A stretch of 64,000 nt of DNA from Bugulina stolonifera. Taxonomy: Eukaryota > Bryozoa > Gymnolaemata > Cheilostomatida > Bugulidae. The notes under the pieces were generated by a model. That model did no database searches. It saw nothing but the letters and a program-made list of their open reading frames with translations, and had not been told where the DNA came from. Positions within the stretch are counted from its first letter, which is position 1; each line of letters begins with the position of its first letter. The position numbers and the translations under genes are program-made. Positions 25,101 to 35,500 of the stretch are shown here, piece by piece. The stretch covers positions 34,536,818 to 34,600,817 of the forward strand of contig OW285187.1 of NCBI GenBank assembly GCA_935421135.1, given 5' to 3'.

Positions 25101-28100
25101 TTGGTGTTACTGGGATACTAGTAGATAGAGCACAGCTGTAGACTTACTATATCGTTGTCCTACATTACTCTATTCCAATGTGTACTGTATGTTATATGTA
25201 TTATATATGTTCTGTAACACGTTTGCAGGAGTGTTAGCAGTAGCTCTCTGTCTCTCTCTGTAGCTCTAGGTAGAGTAACTGTTGTAATCACATAAAAGCA
25301 TGCTGCATCCATATATTTACTTATTTCATACTCTGTGAACAAATGCTGGATAACCATGCTATCAAATCCTCTATTAAATTTAGTTAGTAAAAATGCAATT
25401 GCAATTGGATGTGTGGCAATTAATTTAATTTTCCTGGTACTTTGACGTGTTCTCAAATTTATTTTGGTTAATTACTCTGGTGCGGGAGTGCCCAGCTAGA
25501 GGGTCACCCTCTATTAAATTCTCTCAACAGCAAGTACTGGTTGGTTATCTCAAATTTATTTTGGTTAATTACTCTGGTGCGGGAGTGCCCAGCTAGAGGG
25601 TCACCCTCTATTAAATTCTCTCAACAGCAAGTACTGGTTGGTTATCTCAACTTTTGTTCTGTTCCCTGTAACGGTATTTTCTGTTACTATTGTACGTATA
25701 TACATATACATTGTATTTTGCATTTCACATTGCACAGTTGTTGTTAAATATGGCATATTTATTGTGCAAGTAAAAATCTCTTTATTTTACATTTATTACC
25801 CTGCACAATAAATACATTATCATGAGCAATTTCTCCTTTACATCTATCTATTATAATTGATGTTAGTTTAGCTTTAATTGTTGTATTGTAAGTTGCAATT
25901 AGTTTAATGGCCATTCTCTCAAGGGAAAGTCCAGCATGCACCAGGTCCATAATTGTATGTAAGGTTTAATTTTGAATATCAGACTTGTCAACTTGTTCAA
26001 CATCAGACTTGTCAACTTGTTCAATATAGAAATACTTCAGTTACAATATTATTTTATTATTGCCAGAAGACTGAAGGACCTTATTTTTATGTGAATCTAT
26101 TAAACTGCTAGAATTTGCAGCTACCATTGTTATAATGAAGATGTCTAGCTTTTAAGAAGGTTGCAATTATAACAAACCATGTTTTTATGTTCAAACGGCT
26201 GCCTTGGAAATCTGGTGAAGTTGACACAACTTTCCCTTGAGAGTTTTCAGTTTTATAACTCCTTGTTTCTTTATTGAATGGATTCTCCAACCACATGCCC
26301 TACTAGTTGATTATTCACACTCCCACTATTCTAATATACTCCAAGGCCAAGTTAGACCCAGGTTCCTAACACAGTATGTTATATTCAATAGTCCCCTTTC
26401 CTCAACTATGATTCCTAGTACTAATTCCATTTGTCTACCGGTTACCTATCCAAATCTATTAACTATTATGCAAAAATTATAAAACCAAATCAATACATCA
26501 TGATATCACAGCAAAGGTGTTGAACTAATAATTTATGGTAAAATTAGCTAATATTTTCAGGCTATTGCCTGTTGTAATTAATTTTGAAATTGCTTTGAAA
26601 TTCATGATGTTGGCACATATGAATAAATTATGTACTAGTGAGTATGTGGGCTGTTAAAATGTTGGGTAGATTATACCTGCATTTTTTAGTAAATTTCCCA
26701 TGCTAGTGGTCTTTCATCAGTAACCAGGAATTATGTCCTCTTCTATTGTAGTAGACTGCAGTATTATTACACTAATAATATGTGTAAATTGGTATTGTGT
26801 TTGTAGTTGCCTTCTCATTATTCTACTATATTGTTGGGAAAACAACTCCATGTTTGCTACAAATTTGGTCATTTGACAATCGCACGTGCAATAATGTTTT
26901 TCTACATGTATAATAGGTTCCTACAAAGTACACATGAATATGTTAGTCCAATATGTATTTACAGAGCATAAGAAGTAGCTACATCAATGGAAGTTCAGTG
27001 AAAACAGTGATACAGTTCAGAAAAGAATCACCAATAGCAATGGCTGTAGACTGGATTTCTGATAATATCTACTTTGTTGATGCTAGTTTGAAACTTATTG
27101 AGGTGTATAATACACAGTCAGATGCTCGTAAAGTCATTGTGTGGAACAAGTTAGGTGACCCAAGAAGTATTGCACTACATCCATCAAAGGGGTAAGTACT
27201 TGAAGCAGGAACTTGGTCACAGTGTTATACCTACAATTCTGTATTATATTATACTGTGTGCTAGTATGTTCCCTGGAGTATTTCTAGGTGGTTGTTGTCA
27301 TCCTGGCTTGTCTTGAGCCAACAGTGTGGGTAGGTGACATGTAACAACACGGCCCAGGAAGATGTTTCATGTTACAATATAGTAGGCCTATACATTTCCG
27401 TTCCATCTTTATTTTTTATATACGTCACACCTCTTATCGTTCTTCGTATCTGAAGGTCTGCAAAGTTTTATAAATATTATTTTAATAAATTGTCCATTGT
27501 AACTAATATACAGTCCCTACATGCACGTGATAAATTTATTATTTGAATGCTTGTAATATTTTATTTTATCGTGTAAGAATGTTTAACATTTAGGTTTATA
27601 TATTGGACTGACTGGAATGTGGAGGGAATAGCTCAAATAGGAAGGAGTAATCTGGATGGGACAGACCAGAGGTTTATTCTCTCTGATATCGGCAGATGCG
27701 GCTCTATAAATGTAGATCTAGACGCTAACAGAATATACTGGATCAACTATCACCGCAATGCTATAGAAACTGCCGGTCTCAAAGGTAGGATTGCTACTGT
27801 CATGGCAAGCAGACTGCAATGCATATGTGGATGTGGGGCTATCAGCAACCAAGATAATGTGAACTAGATGACTTTTCTATCATTGAATTCCAGTGTAATG
27901 TATTACTCTTCTACTATGCCTTCCTACACATAGGTGAGGACTTTCAAGTAGTGAAGAAGAATCTCAACTCACCGGTGGCTCTGAACATATATGGTAACTA
28001 CGTCTATTGGTACGACAGCAGCGATAGAACTATACGTCGTGTCAGCAAGATTGACAGCTCAGACGTTACCAGTGTACAGACAAATATCAAGCCGATGATC

Positions 28101-31100
28101 AACTTGTTGGTCTTTCACAAGTCAAGACAAAACGGTAAACCAATACTGTTATAAATTAACGTATTTATAATTTTATTCCTCATATTTCAATACTAGTCCT
28201 AGTATCATCATCAGAAGAAGAAATTTAAATTTAATTTACTTTAATTTCCTCTGATAATGATACTGGGACTAGTATTGAAAGGTAAGAAATAAAACAAAGT
28301 ACTACTTTATATCTCTTTACCCACATCAACATCTTCAAGCTTATCCTGTGTATATCAGATCTTAACACTGATTACGATGTTTGAGATTGATATAGAATGG
28401 GAGAAAAGGATGTCAACTGGTTGTGCTTTAGCTGTTACCTGATTAGGCTCAAAAGTAAAGTTGGACAGGTGGATGCTGTATATTACATGTACGTTACCAC
28501 TCACAGGTTCCAGTGGCTGTGCTATAAACAATGGTGGCTGTCAGTATTTCTGCTTCTCCACTGGAAGGAAACAGCAGTTTACTTGTGGTTGTCCTACTCA
28601 TTACCTACTAAACAGTGACAAGGAGACCTGTTCTGGTGAGTCAATAAACTCTGTACCTACTCGGTATATACTCTCTATATACTCTGTATAAACTCTGTAC
28701 CTACTCTGTATAAACTCTGTACCTACTCTGTATATACTCTGTACCTACTCTGTAGATACTCTGTATAAACTCTGTACCTACTCTGTATATACTCTGTACC
28801 TACTCTGTATATACACTGTACTTACTCTGTACCTACTTCGTGTATACTCTGTATATACTCTGTACTTACTCTGTACCTACTCTGTGCCTACTCTGTATAT
28901 ACTCTGTACTTACTCTGTATATACTCTGCACTTCTCCGTACCTACTCTGTATATGGTCTGTACCTACTCTGTATATACTCTGTACCTACTCTGTATATAC
29001 TCTGTACCTACTCTGTATATACTCTGTACCTACTCTGTATATACTTTGTGTATATTTTGTACCTACTCTGTATATCATACTCTCTCTATTTAGCACCGAG
29101 AAACTTCTTTCTGGTCAGTGAAAAGAGTGAAACAGGATCGAGCAGGGAAATGCAAATAACAAGACAATTAGACAGCAGACAGCCTGACCTGGTGCTACCT
29201 ATTAGGTCACTCAGAAGTGTTAAAACGCTGGAATATGATTCAAGTGATAATAAAGTGTACTGGATCGTTGATTCCAATTCCAAGGCTATAAAACGGTCAG
29301 CCATGGATGGTTCACATGTAAGTCCAGCTGTCTTATGAAATAAATATAGTTACGGGATATACCCTGACAGCGTCCATGTCTTTTGTAACATGTGCTTGTG
29401 TATGTCAGATTTGTCTGCTCTTGTGCAATAAGAGATGTGTGGGCAACTCCCGTATTATTAATCTTTCTTTATTTATTATGTGTTTAGGCAGAGGTTTTCC
29501 AACATCACAGCCGTATATCTCCATCTAGCATGTGCATAGAGCCCTACTCTAGACGCATGTTCTGGGTGGATACTAGACAGAGTGCTGTTAATGTAACCTC
29601 TCTAGATAAGACACCAATTGGTGTTGTATACAGAAACACTATGAAGAAACCCAAGTCTGTGGCCATCAGCCCTCGTAAAGGGTATGTGCTATACCATATA
29701 TTGTATGTGTAATTTAATGTTTATGGTGTCAGCATTTTCACTTGATTCGCATTACTGCTCCAATTCAAAACATAACTGTAAAGAATAGTATATATAGTCA
29801 CTTCACAATCTATAGCCAATTCCAACAGGTTCACTATATTTGCTGTTATTTTTACATTTTAGGTATCTGTTCATTGTTACCCAGCCAGACCCTGTTTCAG
29901 GAGCCAATCAAGTACTAAGAACCTACCTAGATGGGTCTCAAGAAATATCAATACTAGAAGGACAGACTATATCAGCTCTGACTGTTGATGAACAGACAGA
30001 TTGGTTGTTCTACGCTGAGACTGGTACATCCAGTATCAAGCGTTGTAGCTCTGATGGAAGTAATATAAGGAAGTTGGTGCAAAAGGTGCAATCTAATTCT
30101 CTCACTATATATAAAGATAAACTATATTATACTCACGGCACAACACAGCTATTCTATGTGGATAAGAATTCTGGGAAGAATAAGAATCAACTAATACGTA
30201 GGAGGACTGATATTACTGATATACATGCAGTTAATGCTGATTCTCTGCTCACTCGTGATACACATCCCTGCGGTAATAATAATGGTGACTGCTCGCATAT
30301 TTGCTTCATTGGTCAGTCAGGTACTAAAGAGTGTGGGTGCCCAGAGGGGTTAAACCTACACTACGGTAGACTAAGCTGTGCTCCTGAGCCAACATGCAAA
30401 CTCACCGAGTTTGCCTGCTCTACGGGTCAAGGTCAGGTGGCATGCATTCCTTACGAGTGGAAGTGTGACGGATCAGAGGAATGTGCAGATGGTTCAGATG
30501 AGAAAGATTGCAGTAAGATCTGCGGAGCTGATGAGTTCACGTGTAACAGTGGCGAGTGCATATCAAGGACACAGTTGTGTGACCGAGTCGCTAACTGCCA
30601 TGACTCATCCGATGAAAAACATCGGTGCTGTCAGCCTGACCAGTTTCTGTGTGCTAACAAAAAAGAGTGTATACCAAAGAGCCAAGTTGGAGATAATATG
30701 GTGCACTGTAAGGACAGTTCTGATGAGTCGCCGCGTACGGCTGGCACATCTGGGACAACCGCGCCTACCATCAACACAACAGTCGGTATTATCGTAGTTC
30801 TCTGTATTGTCACAATATTTATTCTATGTGTAATTATATTCATCGTATGGAAATGTCGAAAACGATCAAACAATTTACTTTACTTAGAGCCAGCTGTTAC
30901 AGCGAGACCAGTGGCCTCATTTGACTCTCTTGGAACAACCATGATGGAGATTGCCACCAATCACCAGTCACTGACGGAGACAACAGCAGTCTCAGCGTCA
31001 ACTGCTAACTCAGCGGCACCTTATGACCGCAATCACGTGACTGGAGCCTCCTCAAGTAGCTCAAGTATGTCCCACCTACAGGCTGGGTTCAACCCACCAC

Positions 31101-31516
31101 CCTCACCTGTCACAGAGCGTTCGGCATTCATAGGTCATGGTGCCATAGACATGGATGACTGTAGTACTCTTGTGTCGTCTGCGTACTTCCCTCACAGTAA
31201 ACGGCGTAACGTAATGGTACCCCCAACTACTCCAATATCTACATGTGATGACTCCGAGCCGTCTCTTGTCAATTATGCCTCACAGCGACCACGGCTGAAG
31301 AAAAAGAGTAACAAAAAGTATCACTTACTTAAGCAAACACACAACATACAGCCTTTGCCTCCTCCTCCCACTCCTAGTCGTAGTCAGATATGTTCTGGGG
31401 ATGAGGCAAGTGAGTGCCCACCCTCACCATCGACTGTGCGTAGCTTTAGGTCCACAACACATAACAATCCATATCCTCCCCCTCCGTCTCCTGAACCTAC
31501 ATCTGATAACAGCTGA
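13086..31516 (+). CDS. LRP5/6: LRP5/6-type Wnt co-receptor, copy B, full length
   Basis: Nineteen in-phase exons give about 1646 residues; human LRP6 has 1613. Order: signal peptide, four YWTD propeller-EGF units, three LDLa repeats (residues about 1275-1390), a transmembrane helix (about 1402-1425) and a 220-residue tail. The tail carries five proline-rich motifs of the PPPSP type, which in LRP5/6 are phosphorylated by GSK3/CK1 and recruit Axin (established for the family). The protein should act at the plasma membrane as co-receptor with Frizzled in Wnt/beta-catenin signalling. Exon coordinates are in the module entries. The start at 13086 was chosen because it opens a hydrophobic leader that splices in phase to propeller 1. 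It lies 2.1 kb downstream of truncated copy A. Whether it is the LRP5 or the LRP6 orthologue cannot be said; invertebrates usually have one gene. Confidence 0.92.
16015..16147. mobile_element. Hairpin MITE-like element, about 133 bp
   Basis: Two imperfect inverted arms of about 60 bases surround a loop of about 12 bases. The left arm includes ATTAAAACAACAGTTCAT and CAAGCTC; the right arm has the complements, ending GGTGTAA. It sits in the copy B intron before the exon at 16269 and has no coding capacity. No clear target duplication was found. Confidence 0.55.
17838..18757. repeat. Minisatellite of about 40-43 bp in copy B intron
   Basis: Twenty or more tandem copies of a unit containing GATGAGTAGTATATAGTAC and TAGACAGTACCTACA, with point variants (ACATGATG/ATATGATG) and short deletions, occupy the intron between exons 17395-17585 and 18949-19083. 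The corresponding copy A intron (1762-2316) has none, so it grew after the duplication or was lost from A. Confidence 0.92.
19741..19910. repeat. 34-bp minisatellite containing the exon's 5' splice site
   Basis: Five exact-period 34-base units begin at 19741, 19775, 19809, 19843 and 19877. Each starts AACAG|GTATGTATG, that is, the last five coding bases of the exon (19741-19745) plus its donor. The copy A homologue at 3209-3220 has a single AACAG|GTATG. Five equivalent donors therefore follow one another. Confidence 0.93.
23209..23356. repeat. 24-bp tandem repeat in copy B intron
   Basis: About six units of 24 bases, built on GTTACATTACCTTATATGG with TAGTG and G/A variants, lie in the intron after the exon 22979-23125. 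Copy A has no counterpart. An open frame across it ([12 protein letters not shown] repeats) is a by-product. Confidence 0.88.
24905..25033. mobile_element. Foldback element with GAAGACAACTCC ends
   Basis: GAAGACAACTCCAACTAACG on the left is matched by CGTTAG...TTGGAGTTGTCTTC on the right, with one short interruption. The inner part is noncoding. It is the longest member here of the AGTTGTCTTC-type foldbacks. Confidence 0.65.
25451..25644. repeat. 97-bp tandem duplication in copy B intron
   Basis: Two adjacent copies of a 97-base unit (25451-25547 and 25548-25644), each starting TCTCAAATTTATTTTGG and ending GGTTGGTTA, appear identical, so the duplication is recent. Confidence 0.93.
28171..28294. 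mobile_element. Hairpin MITE-like element, about 124 bp
   Basis: The left arm (TTTTATTCCT, TTTCAATACTAGTCC) and the right arm (GGACTAGTATTGAAA, AGAAATAAAA) are imperfect inverted complements around an AT-rich centre. It lies in the intron between exons 27934-28134 and 28507-28635. A partly similar left arm may occur at about 42355-42410. Confidence 0.6.
28650..29085. repeat. CTCTGTA-type minisatellite in copy B intron
   Basis: The same TACTCTGTA-based repeat as at 8985-9592, in the homologous intron before propeller 4. Here the CCTA and TATA variants alternate more regularly (TACTCTGTACCTACTCTGTA). Confidence 0.9.
29094..31516 (+). other. Copy B: propeller 4, EGF4, LDLa1-3, TM and PPPSP tail
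   Basis: Exons are 29094-29317, 29488-29681 and 29863-31516. After propeller 4 and EGF4 come LDLa1 ([17 protein letters not shown]), LDLa2 ([18 protein letters not shown]) and LDLa3 at about 30627-30729. LDLa3 keeps CIPKS and DSSDE but has VGDN where the fourth cysteine and aspartate of the family are expected. The membrane helix (about 30779-30850) runs TVGIIVVLC to FIVW, followed by KCRKR. Tail motifs: [10 protein letters not shown] near 31090, PPTTPIS near 31218, PPPPTPSRS near 31360, PPSPSTVRS near 31420 and [10 protein letters not shown] near 31478. Confidence 0.93.
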
Positions 31517-32505
31517 TCCACTCGTCACTGAGAATTGTTTGTGTTTACTTGTATAGTATGTTCAACTTATCACTGTATCATTCTCTTCACTCTCCCTCTC
31601 TCTTACAGGTTTATCACGATCAGCTCATACGATTTTAACACTTTGTACAGTTGATTATTCTTCTTTTTACAATAATATATATTTTTTGTAAAATTATGAT
31701 AAAATTATATTTATGCATCATTATTCATATCAGACCTGACTAACTAGTGCATAACTCAGGAATATTTTGTATGCATTTGAGTACCTGGTTGGTACTCTTG
31801 CAAGATTGCTGCAGTAAAAACAACCCTCATATCACTTGTATCTTTCTACTATCTGCTAAGAACAAACAATTTGTGAATACTAAAGGGTACCTCCTACTTA
31901 CGTAATAGTATTACACTATACATGTATATTTCACTTTATATTGTTATCACCACAAACCAAATTCTGTGCAGTTGCTTTTATATTTTTAAAAAGGCATTAC
32001 AACTGTTGTTTATCTCCATTCATATAAAATATTGAAAATCTATCCAAAGAAGCTGATGTATTTGACCAATTCCAACATACAGAAACAGTATCAGCTGCAT
32101 TTGTCCACAATCTATTCACCCTACAGAGAAAAGTTTAACATATAATAATAATATTTATCAAATGTTGGATTTTGCAGGAAAATTGGGAAGCAGTTACTTG
32201 CATAGTTAATCACTGTACAGTTATTTGTCCAAAGGAAATGAATACTATTTTGACTAGTGCAAATTATGCACAAAATTAAATTTAATGCATCCAAGTAATA
32301 GAAATGAGATCAAAACTTCCAAACAGCAAGTAATAGCGATCCATTCATACAACAACCCAGGTGGTAGTTGTAAGCTCTCATTATAGTTTGTACATGTAGG
32401 TCAAACCAAACCCAAATAGTTGCCCTACTGTATGACTTAATGTGGTTATTTGTCAAAATGTAATTTTGTATCTAATCGTGGAAGAGATGAAGAAAAGTTG
32501 GTGAT
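31517..32505. other. Convergent 3' region of LRP5/6-B and the minus-strand gene
   Basis: No gene was seen. The region should hold both 3' UTRs. There is no AATAAA for copy B close to its stop. The palindrome ATTAAATTTAAT at 32275-32286 offers the variant signal ATTAAA on both strands, about 220 bases past the minus-strand stop. Confidence 0.5.
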
Positions 32506-35500
32506 TTAACAAGCTGGTACTGAAATATTCTGCATATGGGCTGAATCGATCAGTTTCTTCCTAACATATCCAGAGAGATTACGCCTTTCAATAAGATTCT
32601 TAACCTTCTTAATCTGCCTTTCCTTCATCTTCTTGAGATGTTGCTCACTGGACATGTGATCATCTACTCTACCCACGATATCCCTAGCTATTTCATTGCC
32701 AGTAATCTGGGAGTATCTACGGCCAGTAGTAGCAGATGTATGGAAAGGCTGGAAACCACTCAATGAAGGTTGGTGAACTAGAATCTGAGGTGCAGATCTT
32801 GAATCTTCTGCCAAGTTCTTAGCATCCAGATCATTCTTTTCCTGTGGTTTGTCATATTCCTCCATATATAACCTGAAATCACTGAAAGTGTAGCTTCTTG
32901 CTGATGATGTGCCAGTACTTGGTCCAGCACTATGCTTCCTGGAATCTCCACTGAATTTTCTTGAACTTGCACTATGCTTCCTGGAATCGCTCACTTCTGA
33001 AATTGTGTCCAATGCACCAGGAGGCAAGAGTCGAGCTGAAGATCTGTGTGGCTTAGTTGGTGTCAGCACAGGTGTTTCAACAGCTTTAGCCTGTGATTCA
33101 CTTTGCCCTTTCTCATCTGAAGAGTTGGCGAACGTTGAAGGTGCAGCAGGACGAGTGATCTCTGGCTTAACATCCTTAGAACTTGTCTTTCTGAACACGC
33201 ACTCCCCTTTGGCAGTTTTGACCTGAACATACAATATTCTATTGTGATATTTGTATTAACATACAGCTGTGAGAGAATAACAATGTAACCAAATATACAA
33301 TGTATATATTCTATATTTATATTATATTTTTGTATCTTGTTCAACAGAACAACATTCCTCCAAGTTCTAATTATTACCATTTCTTCATAACCCTTGCGTA
33401 TAATGGAAGGTGGGACTTACTGTTTTACAGTACGCTTCATTCATCTTGGCGTGCTGCTTTGCAGCCTCACTATCACCAAATGATGCAGTTGTGAGGATAT
33501 AATGTGATCCTCTTGTCGTAGTCATTTTATGCCATCCACGAAACCTGTAGATTAGACAGGTGACATTTTAAGATACAAAACGCACACCTTTCACAACAGC
33601 AAGGGCTTTCTTTGAACAGGATGTGCAAGAAGCATTTTGTAGTTATCTTCTCTCCACTGTCCTAATGACAGTACTGGAAGGAGAGTAGACAACTCCAAAT
33701 TATAAATTAATAACATCAAAGTGCTATTATATAGTTAGAGTAAAAAGCTTTTTCAAACATTAAGAAACAGTGTATGACTCAAGGAATACCTCTATTTCAC
33801 TAAATGGTTAGAAAACAAATCATATTCATATTGTCTTGGCTAAAAAATAATTTCTGAATAATCTTTAATTTGTTTTGCACATGCTGAACATGCATCACAC
33901 AGATTATGGTTTGTAGTTTGCACAGGTATAGACAACTCATAACAATGAAATAGAAAATTGTGTGATACAAAGAAAACCTAATTTATGTTGCACAAACCAA
34001 GACGGATATACTTGTCTCCCATTGTGTGATGCTGAGATGACAACTCTCAACCTAGACAAACATGCTCTACACCTTAGATACTATAACTTCCTGATATTAT
34101 TCAGCACTTACCTGGCATCACATTTCTCTGCGTGACTGGGCTTAGGCACTGGTCTATATGGGGCATAAGCTAGCTTGTCTATATTCTCTGGAAGCAAAGC
34201 TGGATTCATAATCTTTGGTTTGGGTTTTGGAAGCTCTAAAACATACATGCATTGAGCAATATACAGCAGATAGATACGTTATACAATGTAGACTGATAGA
34301 ACTGGTAGAGGAAGTATTAATGAGTATTGGCACTACATTACATGTATATGTATGTGATCTGTACAATTTAAGTTTATTGAGACTAGTGTTGTCCTACAAA
34401 TTTGACTTAGTGTCAGCTAAACTGCACCACTCATAATATATCATTGTCAGTTTATAGCAAGACCAAGTTAGCCCACAATATGTGTATTATTCGTATATTA
34501 TTAACATTTCACTTTCAGGTGACAACAATTTATTGTATCTTTATGCAAGATTACAGATGAACATATAACACATACTCAGGGCTGTAACAACTATTCTTGG
34601 CTGAGGGGGCAAAATGCCCAGGCCGGAGTATCGGCTGCCCAGACCAATACTAAAAATATCTTAAAATGGCCTGTATCAAATTCCAGTCAAATAGATAGAA
34701 TCACAGGCCGCTTATACTGTCTTTCAGACTATAACGCTGACCATAAATTTGTGATCAATGTGTACAAAGTTCAATTTTGAGAATCAACACCAACAAACAG
34801 ACAGATTTCTGGGGTGGCAAATGCCCACCTTGCCCCCCTGGTTGTTACAGCCCTGCACATACTACACTGTACTATCCCAACACCGTACTGTTATTATATA
34901 TATGCATATACAATGTACATGTATATACATGTATACGCATATACATGTATATGCAAATGTATGGATTATTATGGGCGATGAGTATGGGTAGATAGTCTCT
35001 CCTTATATATGCACAGTTAACAAATATGTGTGTGAGAAATTACACACCAGTAGTGCTCAGTTTCCATGCCCGGCTTTATTATTCACTGTTACAACTAACC
35101 GTCACAGAACCAAAATCTCATAAAAATTGTGTTGGACAGCTACTTGAATAATGGACAGTTTTTAACATGAGCAAAACATGAGCATTCAGGTTGTTAAAAT
35201 ACTCCATTCTGTTTCTACCTTTATTCGTAGCTGGCCACAACTCCTGTTACTATCGCATTACTGGGTTTGACAAACTTAAGCTCCTATCACTCAAACTGGT
35301 TAATATAATGCTAGTCACACTACTATTCTACTATTGCAGCAGGAGATGGAGCAAAATTCTATACTGTAAACTCTGGTATAGCACAACACAATGGCTCTTA
35401 TCACAATATCACTATCTGGTGCTTGTGAGTAGCATATACATGCAGCATTAATTATGAACAGCTTATCAATGCTTCATATCGCCATTAGAGTGATCATCCA

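Larger units (their letters stand above)
24165..26964 (+). other. Expanded 2.8-kb intron of copy B
   Basis: This intron is about 2 kb longer than its copy A counterpart. It holds a foldback at 24905-25033, a perfect or near-perfect 97-bp tandem duplication at 25451-25644, and two small direct repeats (CTACAGGTATAGGCGG near 24625-24656 and CAGACTTGTCAACTTGTTCAA near 25980-26025). No transposase-like coding or RNA gene was seen. Confidence 0.6.
24033..28635 (+). other. Copy B: YWTD propeller 3 and EGF3 exons
   Basis: Exons are 24033-24164, 26965-27191, 27594-27784, 27934-28134 and 28507-28635, equal in length to those of copy A. Motifs are [32 protein letters not shown] and an EGF module with [12 protein letters not shown]. 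The first intron is 2.8 kb against 0.79 kb in copy A. Confidence 0.88.

Noticed and set aside
30378..30797. Second long frame over the LDLa and membrane region of copy B
   Set aside because: A frame-shifted shadow of the LRP5/6 coding exon with no family features of its own.
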